Assembly: GCA_015143295.1 (NCBI GenBank)
Contig: JABCRI010000989.1
Coordinates: 1 to 64,000, forward strand
Direction: 5' to 3'
Source of the DNA: Tetracentron sinense
Taxonomy: Eukaryota > Streptophyta > Magnoliopsida > Trochodendrales > Trochodendraceae
Length of the DNA stretch: 64,000 nt
A program made the translations under genes and the position numbers. This document shows positions 31,990 to 43,680 of this stretch, piece by piece (position 1 is the first letter of the stretch; every line of letters starts with the position of its first letter). Below the pieces are notes generated by a model that was not told the origin of the DNA, did not search any database, and saw only the letters and a list, made by a program, of their open reading frames with translations.

Positions 31990-32989
31990 TTGATTAGATA
32001 AAGAAATTACTTATCCGCCAAAAAAAAAAAAAAATCAATTTTCTACGTGATTGAATTTTGATTCAGGAGAAATTAAGAAACCGTAGAGCTGAAAGAATTC
32101 ACTCAGAACGCCTTTTAAAGGATTATGTAGTACCATTGGATCGAATAAACCCTTATGCAATATATACTCAGCTCCTTAAGAATTGAAAGAGATCCAAGTG
32201 TACAGAAATGAAAAAATAAGAATATATTCCACTTTCTTTTTGAAGAGACATGCTATAAAAATAACCTAGTTTATGAAAACTCTTGTCTAGATGACGGATT
32301 ATTCACCTATTCATTGAAATTGGGAGGTATGAAAAATAAAATTCTAAAAAGAGGAATGCCTAGAAATACAATAAACAACAGTGTAGGTTCAATTGTAACC
32401 TAGGTTCTAATACTATCAAAAATTCATTAATGGGTATCGACAAACGCTTCATTAACAGCAATGACACAAGTTCACGTCTTATAAGGCAATTTGCTTACAC
32501 AGGGGGCAAGGAAACTAGTCATTGATGACAGGCTTGTTTGGATAAATTTCTTTGGGAAGGGAAAGACTTCTTCAGATTAACTTATAAGAAAATAAAATTT
32601 GGACTCCCCACAAAATTAGTTGGAGGCAGCTTCCTGTAAAAGCTAACATTTAGGCTTTTTATGACTTTTGACTTATGGAGAAAATTACTTTCTTAAGTGT
32701 CAAACCAAACAACATTTTAACTGACTTTTGACTCTTCAAGAGCCAAAAGTCAATTTAGAAGTGTATCCAAATTCGACTGACGAGTTTATGCGACTTCTAT
32801 GGTTCTAGATTGACTATGAGTTAGGCATGGAGCAGTGCCACCATACCAATCTTGAGTTTATGGCTGTGTTTGAAGGCTTTAGAGAATTGGCCAGTCAGAA
32901 GAGGGGAAGGGCTTGTGGATCTCAGGGCTAGGAGAGTTTGCATGGTCATCTCTTTGAGAATTCAAATTGGTTTGCTCATGGTGACATCT
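31990..32989. other. Intergenic with a short coding-like trace
   Basis: The plus-strand frame near 32068-32185 reads [19 protein letters not shown] followed by [19 protein letters not shown] before a stop. The composition looks protein-like, but I recognise no family and no continuation. The rest shows only A/T-rich sequence. Confidence 0.25.
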
Positions 32990-34090
32990 TGATCGAGCTC
33001 CAATTGTTTTATATCAATCATGGAGTGACATCAAGAAAGTGTTATCACTGATTCAGTCTCCCATTTCGTGTATAGCTGATGTGGTCTCTCATCAACAAAC
33101 AAATAGAGAGAGAGAGAGACAGAGAGATTTACTGGTCGCGAGCGAGCTTGGTCACTGTGATAATAAGATAGCACTAGGTACCCTTCTATGGTGACCCGTC
33201 ATTAACGCAACGTAAAGCTCGACGCGTGGTAGTACGCTAACATATATGAGGATGAGGATGACAAAGATGATGTTCCGCTAAATCAAAATTAGAAACTAAA
33301 CAATACCCATTTCCCTGAAATGCCTAAACAACTTAGTGTATTGATAAGTTGGTTCTCTCAATAGTGACAATTGAGCTACCATCAATGGTGGAGTGACATC
33401 ATAAGGGTTATAATTGTTTAGGTATCAGAAGAGCTTAGGTTTCAATTCCACATAATGCTAGATAAAGACTACAATGATGCGGTCCCTTGCCGATGAACAA
33501 AGCGAGAGTGATGGAAGTTGATGTCCATGACACATTTACTGTTATTGAGCTTGGTACCACTGTGCCAATAAGATGGTACTACTACTAGGTACTGTTGTCC
33601 AAAAGTGCCTTGTATTCAGCTTGTTAAAACTTCAATACTGCTCACTTGAACCTTTTGTTACAGTCCGTACAATTTTTAAATTAGGTTTTTCTAATTGTCA
33701 TAGGAATTTGTTGCAAGTTAAGTTTCTGACCAAGTATATATATAGTATTTGATCTAGGGTTTTCTACTCCGCAGGGAGCAAACTAGTGAAGAAGACAAAT
33801 TCTATGTGGATATACATAACCCACATCTGGTGAACCACACAAATCATGTGTTTCTGTTTCTGTTTCGTGTTTGCAGGTTATTTTCCCCATAGAAGTCGTT
33901 AATTCTATGGTAAAGCGTCAGTATCGAAAGCGAGGTAGTACACAAACACTGACACACATCTCCTTAACCATCCCATCGTAACAGCAGCAACAACAGCAAC
34001 TACGAGGATGACGAAGATGATGTTTAGTTAACTTGAAATAAATAATAAACAAAACCCATTTCCCTAAAGTAGCTAAACAACTTTATTATC
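32990..34090. repeat. Interleaved local duplications
   Basis: Blocks recur in order: 'gagtgacatcaagaaagtg' (33022) with 'gagtgacatcataaggg' (33392); 'gagcttggtcactgtg' (33145) with 'gagcttggtaccactgtg' (33548); and 'aaacccatttccctaa'-type sequence at 33300 and 34055, each preceded by 'gaggatgacaaagatgatg' or similar. They are diverged, so the duplications are old. Confidence 0.6.
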
Positions 34091-34618
34091 CACTTTGATT
34101 GTGGATTAAGACCTCATTACAAGTACATGCGTGCAAGTTAGCATTATTCTAGAATGCATCACCCACCATTAAAAAAACAGAGATTGCGCCGTAGACGACA
34201 ATGTTTAAGAAGATTAAACAAAACAAATATAGTCATTAACTTAACAAATCAGATTAGTCTAATAACAAAATAGGAAAGATGATGAAAAAAATTATGAGCT
34301 TATCCTCTCAGAACTAATATCTATGAGTATGGACCTCATGGCCTCATGAGAGAAATAAGAATCAAAGAAGAAATATAGGTGTGTTTATAGTGGGGTGAAG
34401 TGGAGAAAAAGCACACATGATTCAAGTGATGGTAACAAGAAATTGGTAGCCCCATTATGGGAAGCTGAAAAGGGTCGAAAAGGAATGGAAGAAAATGAGA
34501 GTGGAGAGTGAGGACATGAAATCTTCTACTGATATAACCGGATTTTAAAGAGTTTGGTTATGTCCCACATGTCAACACGTGTCTCCTTAATTGTGGTTAA
34601 CCAACGAGGGGTTGGGCT

Positions 34619-34898
34619 CAGGGGCGGAGCCACATGAGGCCGGGGGGCTGCCCCTCCTAAAATTTTGGAAAAAAAAAATTTATATTATGTTCATAGGGGT
34701 GTAGCCTGGGAGAGGGGCGGAACCGGATAGGATTGGGGCTCTAGCCCTCGTAAACTTTGAAATAATTTTATTTCTTTATAAATGGATACAAACAAAGGTG
34801 ATGACCCATGAGCTTGGCGCTAAAAAAAAAAATTCAGGGGCTACACCCCTGAACCCCCATTGTTAGCCCCTTATAAGAGAATCCTAGCTCCGCCCCTA
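34619..34898. mobile_element. hAT-like MITE, 280 bp, 8-bp TSD
   Basis: The termini are CAGGGGCGGAGCCA and TAGCTCCGCCCCTA. The flanks are gttgggct (34611-34618) and gttgggtt (34899-34906), an 8-bp TSD with one mismatch, as hAT elements make. A further inverted repeat, ggggtgtagcc/ggctacacccc, lies inside. A partial relative is at 48735-48836. Confidence 0.85.
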
Positions 34899-34904
34899 GT
34901 TGGG

Positions 34905-35052
34905 TTAGTGGCCAAGCTCACGTCTCAGGAAGCGGAAGTCTTGAGTTTGAGTCCCTTCCCCTCATTGGCCACCTATGAGGAGACCTGCAAAGCTCGAGGG
35001 ACTTAATCGGCACTCTAAGTGGCCAGGATACCCTTGTTTCAAAAAAAAAAAA
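34905..35052 (+). mobile_element. tRNA-derived SINE
   Basis: The head has an A-box-like gttagtggccaagc and a B-box-like gagtttgagtccc about 40 bases apart, followed by a non-tRNA body and a poly(A) tail at 35040-35052. The hAT MITE lies right at its 5' end. Confidence 0.75.
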
Positions 35053-35489
35053 TTCAATAATCCTTAGGCTTCAACCATCAAATTTTGGTTTTTTTAATTT
35101 ATATTAATTTTAAAGGTTAAAGTTGTTAACCAGAGTATAAAAAAGGCTTTTGTGTTGTAAACGGACTCCTTGAGTCCGGTTACAACCGTAGAGGATTTCA
35201 AGTGAGAGAGTGAGAAGATTGGCATTGGCTTTTAGTTGAGTTGACGGGTCGTGCAATCGGGTGAGGAGGTGGTGCACCCGGCTCCCACGCGCGCTTGTTT
35301 TTGGGTCCCACAGCTATTACCTATCGGCTTGGGATTCTCTCGTTTTTGGCTGTTTGTCACAAAATCGGTAGCCGTTAAATCGATTCCCCCTACGTACGGA
35401 ATTGCGGCGCCATTTAAGGGCAGTAAGAATCGTGTGATTCCAAAATGCCCTCCGAATCTCTACTGTGTTTGGATTGTTCATAGACCCTC

Positions 35490-35605
35490 GTTAGGGCAGT
35501 CTAACTCTAACGTCATACCCAATAGGGGCAGGCCTTGGGTTCGAATCTCCTCTCGGTAAGGCTACTGGAGAGAGAGAGAGAGAGAAGAGAGAGAAGAATT
35601 TTTTA
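35490..35605 (+). repeat. tRNA-like SINE fragment ending in (GA)n
   Basis: A canonical B-box word, gggttcgaatc, lies at about 35537-35547, with an A-box-like gttagggcagtc upstream. It is followed by a (ga)n run at 35569-35590. The flanks do not fold into a proper acceptor stem, so it is not a tRNA gene. Confidence 0.45.
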
Positions 35606-35654
35606 TTATTATTGTAAATATGATTAGGTCGGACCGATTAGCATTGTTAGTATC

Positions 35655-36039
35655 GAGATCGGATTAGTGTCGATCGTGATTGAACATGAGGAGAGTTCAA
35701 TCACACCCACAGGTCAACACGTGTTCCTTTTAACTCCTATTAACTAACATCGTAACCATTAACGATAGATAAAGGGTTTTTAGAATAATCTTAGAAACAT
35801 GAGACTTGGAGACCAACAACATAAACTTCATTTTTAGAAAAAAAATATATATTAATCCTAAGGTTAAGAATTTTAACTCGAGGGTTTAAAAAACTTTTTC
35901 TAAAAACCAAGATTAGATTGTTCAACTATAAGGATTACTAAATTTTAACCACAGTTAATAGCTAAGGGCTAAAAGGGGCACATGTTGACCAATTGAACTC
36001 TATCCGAATTCAATTGCGATTGACTGTGATCATATCATC
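35655..36039. mobile_element. G-box foldback MITE, 385 bp, 8-bp TSD ttagtatc
   Basis: The exact TSD ttagtatc is at 35647-35654 and 36040-36047. The arms carry 'gattgaac' and 'gttcaatc' blocks, CACGTG at 35718-35723, and 'taaccacagttaa' in the right arm. The family also includes 44911-45275 and the partial copies at 26225, 34535 and 46805. Confidence 0.85.
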
Positions 36040-36246
36040 TTAGTATCTATTTAGTGCTTAGTAAGTTAGCAAGTCTATCATTGAAAACTGGGTCAAACGG
36101 TGAACATATCAATAATCACATCATAAGAAAATAGATCAACAATACTCATGGGAGACTACACATTGCCACCGACACAAATAAGTAGGTGAACTACTAAATT
36201 ATTGGTAACAGTTTCTTTAGTTGAATTAGTTATAAAGCCCACTCAT

Positions 36247-36421
36247 TTCTTTTTTTGTTTTGGTAAATGTGAAGTGTCCGCAACTAAAGACTCCGACTAA
36301 TCCTTATGTGCTGCCAAGAGATATCCTCTCCTGAAAACAAATAACGAAGTTGCGCCCAGACTTGATCTCGAGACCTCGGGGTCTACGGTTCGTCTTCCCG
36401 ACTGCTGGGCCATAATTAAGA
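36247..36421 (-). repeat. tRNA-derived SINE, minus strand
   Basis: Reverse-strand reading starts with an A-box-like ATGGCCCAGCAGTCGG and a B-box-like CTCGAGATCAAGTC. It ends in an A-rich tail (plus-strand T-run at 36250-36262). Confidence 0.55.
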
Positions 36422-36917
36422 AGGGTCGCTCACCTCATTAACACTACCAATTATACGTCTCACTGAAAAGAAAATGAATGACGCTAAATATAAGTGAAAG
36501 AAAAGTAATCTACAGTGATGCTAGGAACCTAGGACAAATGTAGTGCCCTATTAGGAAAAAGTTGTACCCAAATTAGGGCGCCTTTAAATGTGCCCCGCGT
36601 GCATTTTTCAACCCAAAGCTATAATTGGGTGGGTGTGTGGGCAATACTGCCCTAAGTGTTCAGCCATTCATCCACGCCCTCTTCAATCCACATAAAAATT
36701 AATAATAACAAATATTTAATATAAAGTAAAAAACAAAGGAAAAAAATCTATATGTCTAATAAAAATTGATCCAACCCAACGTGAAGTACGAAACCAGTGC
36801 CTTCATAGGGAAAAATTGTTAGTGGACGACCCCATTTTAAAGTACACATCTCTCTCCCACCATTTCAAGATTTTTAGTCATCAACTCCTTTCATGTGTTG
36901 TACTTATTACAACCATA

Positions 36918-36918
<1 letters not shown>

Positions 36919-36970
<52 letters not shown>
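36919..36970. repeat. (TA)n microsatellite
   Basis: About 25 uninterrupted ta units. Confidence 0.95.
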
Positions 36971-36974
<4 letters not shown>

Positions 36975-37204
36975 GAAATTTACACCTCACCTAGTAGCAT
37001 AGTATTAGGATTGTATCTCTTACTTGGCGATCCCTTAAATGAGCTATGTACTTTATATACATGTGTTCGATTAAAGTCCTAAATAACAAAATTGAGTGGG
37101 GTGTTTTTTTTTATGGAAGGAAAGAATGAACATTACTGATTTTTTTATAGTGATAAATGTTTTCTCTATTTTTATTTACATTTGTTCCGTTATAAGACAG
37201 TGAA

Positions 37205-37380
37205 CCTATTTGCTTGGACACCTTGTGGCTTGCTCCAATGGTATGGTGTGGCGACTTGCAAGTGGTCCACTCTCTCACTATTAACCTCCACTAACTAATG
37301 CGCTACTAACAGTAAATAAAAAATAAATAAAACTGTTATTTTTTGGATGGGTTTAAAAAATAAAAAAACAGTTTGCTAGT
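37205..37380 (+). repeat. SINE-like repeat, copy 1
   Basis: It shares 'gcttgctccaatggta', 'gacttgcaagtggtc' and 'aactaatgc' in order with 37765-37960, and both end in an A-rich tail. The 'gctccaatggta' word resembles a tRNA A-box region. Confidence 0.6.
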
Positions 37381-37764
37381 TACTTAGGAGTAATTATAGG
37401 ATTTGGCAATTTTTATACACCAGCTGCAAACCTGAGGCAACCCTCCTCTTTGTTCGGGTTTGAGACTAGCCAATGACAGCAATAAATGGCTCAACAGGGT
37501 TGTACCTGGATATAGATCACATTTTATTTATAAGTGGTGAATGTTAGTTATATCTTAAAAAAAATTATAAAAATTTTCATGCCCTCAGTGCTTTGCTTAA
37601 ATGACAAGTGTTGTTGCTCATTTGTTCTCACAGGTAAATTTTATATCCGATTAAGCTCTTTAATGGTTGTAAAAGCATTGCAATTTGTTAAAGCAACAAT
37701 ACGCTGCTTTACCGGTAACAGTAAGGAACTCTGTTAGGCTAGAATTCCTCATTATAAGTAGGGT

Positions 37765-37960
37765 AGATGTAGACCTTGCTGCTTGCTCCAATGGTAGGGG
37801 TGTGGTGTGGAGAGACCGGTAAATTTATTATCTTTGAGTGATGACTTGCAAGTGGTCTACTCTCTATTGCTAATCACTAACTAATGCTATTAGCAGTAGA
37901 TAAATTTAAAAAGAAAAAAAAAAAGTAAGTAAATGATATTGTCAACAAAAAAAAAAAGGA
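37765..37960 (+). repeat. SINE-like repeat, copy 2
   Basis: It is homologous to 37205-37380 with about 30 extra bases in the middle, and has an A-rich tail near 37900-37960. Confidence 0.6.
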
Positions 37961-38396
37961 TTGATGTGGTTTATTTATTGAAGCCTTTGTCATTAAAGCA
38001 AGCTTGGAATTGGCAAGTAGGAGAGGGTGGTCTCGCTTCTCCATTGAAAGTGATTCTCAAGTTTTGGTTATAGTCATCAACGATGGGTCATCTTCCTCGG
38101 TGATAGAGATCCATCCAATCCTTGAGGATATATCCTCATTCTTAAACATTCTTTCAGGCGTGAAAGTAGTGTTCATTCGTCGTCAGGCAAACTCAGCCAC
38201 TCATAGTCAGGCTCAGAGGGCTCTTCGTATGTATAGATCGGTAGGGAGTTCAAAGTCTATTAATCAGATCCGGGGACTCAACCTCCCTTTCAACCCTAAT
38301 ATCCCGGGTGTGGAAGGCAAAGGGGTTCTCTATTGATTGTTTGTTCTCCTTCTTCTTTCTTTATATAATTTGCTCTTACCAAAAAAAAATGAAAAT
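37961..38396 (+). pseudogene. LINE 3' fragment with RNase H domain
   Basis: The frame 38004-38336 reads SRFSIESDSQVLVIVINDGS, then a PILEDISSFLN helix and VVFIRRQANSATHSQAQ, matching the RNase H end of the LINE at 58105-59690 (RDPQLLV...VVFIRRHANREAQHQAQQA). A short T-rich 3' UTR and an A-run (38380-38390) follow. It is a 5'-truncated LINE copy. Confidence 0.8.
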
Positions 38397-38445
38397 TTTC
38401 AGTAATAAAGTATTAAGTTTTCGGGGAAGAAACTATTACTTACAA

Positions 38446-38958
38446 TGTAAAGCCACAACCTCCTTAGCTGTTAGCATCTTTCTATATGTGGCATGCTCAA
38501 TCTGTCCTCAAATAGATTTTATTTACTTCTATACTTGCAGTATATCCTTTTATACTTGCAGCTTGATTCTCTAATGGGACGTTTGGATTAGATTTTTTTT
38601 GGCTAAAAACCAATTCTGGTAAAATTGATTGTGTAGAAATTAATGGTCAAATATTCATTTTTTCAAATAATAGTGTTTGGAGAATGCGTAGGTGAGATTC
38701 TCAACTTCGTATTCTCCGAACACTATTATTTGAAAAAATAATTATTTGATCATGAATTTCTACACAATCAATTTTATTAGAATTGATTTTTGGCCAAAAA
38801 AATCTAATCCAAACGCCACCTAAGGGATTGATTATTGTAATTGATTCTCTCCCTTATTTAAAGGATTGATTATTGTAATTACTTGGAGTCCAAGCATCAC
38901 TGTATTATAAATATATTTCCAATATTACTCAGTAAACTCATAGATTCTTATCTTTTCA
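38446..38958 (+). repeat. 5' LTR of the copia element, interrupted by a MITE
   Basis: It begins tgtaaagcca and ends cttttca directly before the PBS. Without the 249-bp MITE plus TSD it is 264 bp. It carries about 55 bp near the start that the 3' LTR lacks. Confidence 0.9.
38575..38820. mobile_element. Tourist-like (PIF/Harbinger) MITE, 246 bp, TSD TAA
   Basis: It is almost one long palindrome: gacgtttggattagatt at the left and aatctaatccaaacgcc at the right. TAA flanks it at 38572-38574 and 38821-38823, and the homologous 3' LTR has no insertion there. Confidence 0.9.
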
Positions 38959-38972
38959 TGGTATCAGAGGGT
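38959..38972 (+). other. Copia primer-binding site
   Basis: The sequence tggtatcagagggt, directly after the LTR, is the usual complement to the 3' end of initiator tRNA-Met in plant Ty1/copia elements. Confidence 0.9.
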
Positions 38973-39015
38973 CTAATCGACCAAATAATTTTGTGATCTC
39001 CATTCCTCTTCTTCA

Positions 39016-39930
39016 ATGGCCATCGAATCTGCTCCAAGCTCCACCATCTAGTCCCCATCCATCTTTACTGTCCCCAACATATCCAACTTTGTTTCTGTTA
39101 AGCTTACCGAAACCAACTACCTCTTTTGGAAAAGTTAGATCCAACCATTCCTAATCAGCCAAAATCTATAGCGGTTCATTGATGTTCCTTCCCATCTCCT
39201 GCCCCTTCTCTACAAATCAACCAGACACCCCCAATCCTGCCTATAGTATCTGGTTTCGCACTGATCATACTCTCGTTAGTTTAATCAATGCAACCCTTGA
39301 ACCTTCGATTCTCTCTCATGTTGTCAGCCTATCCTCCTCCAAAGACATTTGGAACTGTCTTCAATAGAATTTTTCTCAACAATCCCTTGCGAATGCCACT
39401 CATTTTCGTTTCCAACTTCTCTCTATCTCCAAAGGATCGAACACCATCTCTGAATATCTTCAACGTGCCAAAAAATATGTCTGACTCGCTTACTGCCATT
39501 AACAAACCAGTCACCAATAATGATCTCGATCGTTTCATTTGTTCTTCGTTGCCTTGGACCTGACTATGCTATGATAGTCATTGCTATTCTGAACTTCCCA
39601 CCTCTTCCCATCTTCTCTGACCTCCTCTCCATTGAGACCCAAATCTCACCGCAACCCACTTCTGTTACTCCATCATCAACCACTGCTCTTCTTTCTACCA
39701 CCCCCTCTCGTGGACGTAATTATCATGGGCGTGGCCGTGGTGGCCGGTTTGGTCATAGCTTTCGTGGCCATGGGGGCTACCATGCTACTTCTAATTATAA
39801 TACCAGACCTCCTCCTTCAGAATCTGGCATTCTTAGTGCTTCCCCATTTACATGAGCCAACTCAACTAATCCTCCACATCGTTTACAGTGTCAGACCTGC
39901 TCAAAACTTGGACACTCTGCTACAACCTGC
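39016..39930 (+). pseudogene. Copia gag with CCHC zinc knuckle
   Basis: The start at 39016 (MAIESAPSS) leads into a UBN2-type gag with NFVSVKLTETNYLFWKS, broken by stops. A Gly/Arg-rich stretch (RGRNYHGRGRGGRFGHSFRG) precedes a proper C-x2-C-x4-H-x4-C knuckle (CQTCSKLGHSATTC) at 39889-39930. At least three stops or shifts interrupt it. Confidence 0.85.
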
Positions 39931-40567
39931 TATCAACGATACAACAACAATAATGCATTCAACGACCTTCAATCATCCTTTGCTAGAATGCAACTCACTC
40001 AACCCATGGATACCAACTGGTATCCGGACACTAGAGCCACTCATCATATGATAGGCGATTCTCACAATATGTCCCAGAAATCTGAATATGGCGGTTCTGA
40101 CCAGGTGATGTTGGGCAATGGTGATTTTCTTCCTATCAAGCACACGGGTACCATTATTCTTCCAACCACCTCTTCTTCATTTCATCTCTCCAATGTTTTA
40201 CATGTTCCTCTTATGTGTAAAAATCTTCTATCTGTTGCTCGTTTCACCAAAGACAACTCAGTTAGTTTTACTTTCTTTCCAAGGGGTTTGTCAATTAATG
40301 ACTTACGATCTGGATCACCTCTCTTTCAGGGCCGATGTGAAGATGGTCTGTTTCCCATAGCACCTCCAGTCTATCGTCATGCATTCTCCCCTTCTGCAGT
40401 CTCACCAATGCTTTGGCACCAACGTCTTGGTCACCCATCTTCAAAGCTTTTGTCCTCCTTAGGCAAAACACAACTACTGCCTTCTACTGCTTAGTTCCTT
40501 TGATTTTTGTAAACATTGTGCTATATGCAAATCAACGCGTCTCCCTTTTTCTATTAATAATAATCGT
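39931..40567 (+). pseudogene. Copia protease and integrase N-terminus
   Basis: The frame 39988-40494 contains WYPDTRATHHM where active copies have W.(P/L)DSGA..H; the catalytic Asp is kept but Gly is replaced by Arg, so protease should be inactive. It continues to LWHQRLGHPS, the GAG-pre-integrase block, before a stop at 40492. The solo LTR follows and separates it from the integrase core. Confidence 0.85.
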
Positions 40568-41695
40568 TGAAAGGGAAAAATCCCATACATGCCACACGTC
40601 TATAGCTGCTTAGTTGGTAGAGGAATGTTAACAAAACTCCACCTGTGAATGAATCTGAGGGGGCGGGTGTGCACCCTGAAATAAGCTCCGATGATAAAGT
40701 CAGTATAAGGCACAAGCACATGAACATATGAACATAATAGTATAAAGATACTTACCGTGAGGTCACTGGGTATATGCACTTGAGGACGGGCTCTGCTGTT
40801 ATGCTCTGGAGATTGTAGCTCAGGAGACACAAAGAATATGGCTCAGACAACGTAGCTCGGACAAGGCACAGGCAACGTAGCTCTGACAACGTAGCTCGGA
40901 TAAGGCACAGACAACGTAGCTCGGATAAGGCACAGACAACGTAGCTCTGATAAGGCACAGACAACGTAGCTCTGATAACGTAGCTCAGATAACATAGCTC
41001 TGACAACGTATACGTTGTGCATCAAACAACGGGTACGTTGTGCATCAGACAACGAGTACGTTGTACATCAGACAACGGGCACGTTGTACATCAGACAATG
41101 GGCAACGAGCTCGGCACTATTCCCAACACAACGTGACAACGTATTCGGCACTATTCACAGCAGACAATGCGACAACGGATTCGGCATTATTCACAGCAGA
41201 CAACGCTACAACGGATTCAGCACTATTCACAGCAGACAACGCGACAACGGATTCGGCACTATTCACGGCCTATTTGAGAGAATCCGGTGACCATAATAGA
41301 TTGTGAGGCCATAAAAAGCATCAAGTAGCCGGATAACACCAAAGGAAGATGAGAGAATCAGGTGAGTGGCCGCCTGCACAGCCCTTCGGGGTAGGGGTGT
41401 GAATGACTCAAGCTTCTCAGATCTCCTTCTTCCTCTTCTTCTTCCGCCCTTTATTTCCTCTCTTGCCTTCCGCACCATCCTTCTCTTCTTTCTGGTGATT
41501 CTTGCTTATTTATAGGCATTTGAAGTCATCATGACTTGTGTAGTCATGATGAGGTCACCTGTCAGACAACACTCAAGAGAGCCAGCACATAGCCCAAGTG
41601 GGCTTATGTCGGCTAAATTGTTAGAATTTGTTAGCATGAAAAATTCCTATTTTACCCCTTCTTTTTACTCTTTTTTACGAATTTTATCCCTTACA
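40568..41695 (-). mobile_element. Gypsy solo LTR inside the copia integrase, TSD atcgt
   Basis: A perfect 5-bp TSD atcgt lies at 40563-40567 and 41696-41700. On the minus strand it starts TGTAAGGGATAAAA and ends TTTTTCCCTTTCA, exactly as the LTRs of the element at 60122-63654. It is 1128 bp long, has fewer copies of the 39-bp repeat (about 40840-41005), and carries an extra 36-bp-type repeat of 'actattcacagcagacaac' (41140-41270). A single LTR with TSDs is the product of LTR-LTR recombination. Confidence 0.95.
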
Positions 41696-42360
41696 ATCGT
41701 GCTTCTGCGCCTTTTATTTTGGTTCATTCGGATGTATGGATGTCTCATGTCGCTTCTGTTACCTGCTTTCATTATTATGTGTTATTTACGGATGATTTCA
41801 GTCATTTCTCTTGGATTTTTCCAATGCGTAGAAAATCTGAAGTGTTCAATCATTTCGTTCATTTTCTCGCACTAATTGAAAATCAATTTTCCACCTCTCT
41901 AAAATGTCTTCAAAGTGATAACGGCACTTAATATACCAATCACCCTTTCTCTAACCTGTGTGCTCAAAAGGGAATTCACCAGCGGTTTTCATGCCCTCAC
42001 ATGGCCCAACAAAATGGCCTAGCTGAGCGTAAACACCGTCACATTGCCGACATGGCTCGCACACTTCTAATCGCTGCTCACATGCCTCTTTCTCTTTGGG
42101 TTGAGGCTGCTAATACTGCCATGTTCCTCATCAATCGACTTCCTACACCAGTCCTTAAGTGGAAGTCCCCTTTTGAGGTCTTATTCGGCACCACACCCAA
42201 CTACACCTCCATTCGCACTTTAGGGTGTGCTTGCTACCCATTCTTGGGCGACTATGCTACTAACAAACTTCATCCACGATCTATTGAATGTGTTTTATTA
42301 GGTTTCAGCTCTCAGCACAAAGGCTATCACTATTTGGATTGCAAATTAGGCTGACTCTAT
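41696..42360 (+). pseudogene. Copia integrase core and C-terminal part
   Basis: The reading resumes directly after the solo LTR with FILVHSDVW (first Asp), then CLQSDNGT (second Asp, 41911-41931) and QNGLAERKHRHIADMARTLL (Glu). GKKxPFEVLFG-like KWKSPFEVLFGTTPNY and RTLGCACYP follow. A TGA at 42352-42354 stands where related proteins have Arg before LYISRHV. Confidence 0.9.
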
Positions 42361-42990
42361 ATCTCGCGTCATGTGAAGTTTGACGAGGCTTGGTTTCCAT
42401 ATGACCCTTCTCCAGCCACTCCATCATCTGCTCTTGACCATAATGAGTGGTGCCTTCTCCCAGTCTTACCACCTACACCTCCCTCCCCTACCTTGCCCCA
42501 TGCCCAAATACTCCATTCATCTAGCACCAATCCAGAGTCCTCTACTTTGGATGGTATTGTTGACTCCCTCACACTTCCTCCAGTATCTCCACCTCCATTG
42601 GACTCTACTGCAAACTGCCACATACCAACCCCTGGTTCATCTCCTACTCCCATTGCTGCCACTGTGGAACAACTCAATCAACCACCCACACCTTCACCAC
42701 CTGCTCCATCACCTCCACCATTGCAACACCCCATGATCACATGTCTTCAAGATGGTACACGCAAGACCAAAACCCTCCTAAGTTTCTTTGCCACCCGGTA
42801 TCCTATTCCCCTAGCATATGCTTCCCACCTTCAATCTTCGGATCACGAACCAACTTATTATACCGACGCAGTTAAATCCATTAAGTGGCACCATGCTATG
42901 ACTGATGAATTCAACGCCCTCCTCAAAAATGCCACTTGGTCTTTAGTTCACTCGTCTCCTCAACAGAACACAATGGGCTGCAAATAGGTC
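42361..42990 (+). pseudogene. Copia integrase to RT linker
   Basis: The frame 42373-42987 is Pro/Ser/Thr-rich, as linkers of this type are, then enters the RT domain with DEFNALLKNATWSLV and NTMGCK, followed by a TAG where related elements have Trp (GCKWVFK). This is a G to A change. Confidence 0.85.
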
Positions 42991-43680
42991 TTCAAACTTA
43001 AGAGACATTCTGATGGTTCCATTGATTGCTATATTGCTCGGTTGGTGGCCAAAGGGTTTCATCAACAATCGGGCTTGGATTATGATGAAACATTTATCCC
43101 GGCTGTTAAACCCACAACCATTCGCACAATTCTAAGTGTGGCCACCTCTTGTGTCTGGTCCATTCGTCAGTTGGACGTCAAAAACGCATTCCTCCATGGT
43201 AACTTATCTCAAACCATCTACATGCATCAACCACCAGGGTTCATTGATCCCAATCGGCCTCACCATGTTTGCAAGCTTCAAAAAGAAATCTACGGTCTCA
43301 AGCAAGCGTCACGCGCCTGGTTCCAATGCTTCAGCTCCTTTATTATAACGTTTGGATTTGTACAAAGCCGGGCTGATTACTCTCTCTTTATTTATCGTCG
43401 ACACTCTCAGATTATGATTCTCTTGCTCTACGTTGACGACATTGTTCTTACTGGCAACTCACTACTGCTTGTTGCCTCCTTTACTCGACTTTTGGGCAAA
43501 AAATTCGAAATCAAAGATCTAGGTCCCTTACATTACTTCCTTGGTATCGAAGTGTCTTCCTCCAGCAGCGGCCTTCACCATTCTCAATGCAAGTAGACCA
43601 TGGATATCTTGAAGCGTACAAATATGCTTGACTGTAAACCATGTTCCACACCGATTTCAACTAAGACTTAGCTCTCTACC
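42991..43680 (+). pseudogene. Copia reverse transcriptase
   Basis: The block YIARLVAKGFHQQSGLDYDE, then SIRQLDVKNAFLHGNL (catalytic Asp), YMHQPPGF, EIYGLKQASRAW and LLLYVDDIVLTGN (43429-43440 YVDD) match Ty1/copia RT throughout. Catalytic residues are intact, but stops at both ends (42988 and 43594) cut the polyprotein. Confidence 0.93.

Larger units (their letters stand above)
34535..35195. mobile_element. G-box foldback MITE, copy interrupted by a MITE and a SINE
   Basis: The left arm (34535-34608: ataaccggattttaaag, CACGTG at 34576-34581, ttgtggttaacc) and right arm (35053-35195: gttgttaaccagag, gagtccggttacaacc) are inverted homologues. Between them lie the hAT MITE 34619-34898 and the SINE 34905-35052. 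No convincing TSD was seen. Confidence 0.6.

Noticed and set aside
35490..35605. Possible tRNA gene (good B-box gggttcgaatc)
   Set aside because: No acceptor-stem pairing or anticodon arm could be found; a SINE fragment fits better.
42369..42677. Gly-rich minus-strand ORF of 102 codons
   Set aside because: It is the antisense of the Pro/Ser-rich copia linker.
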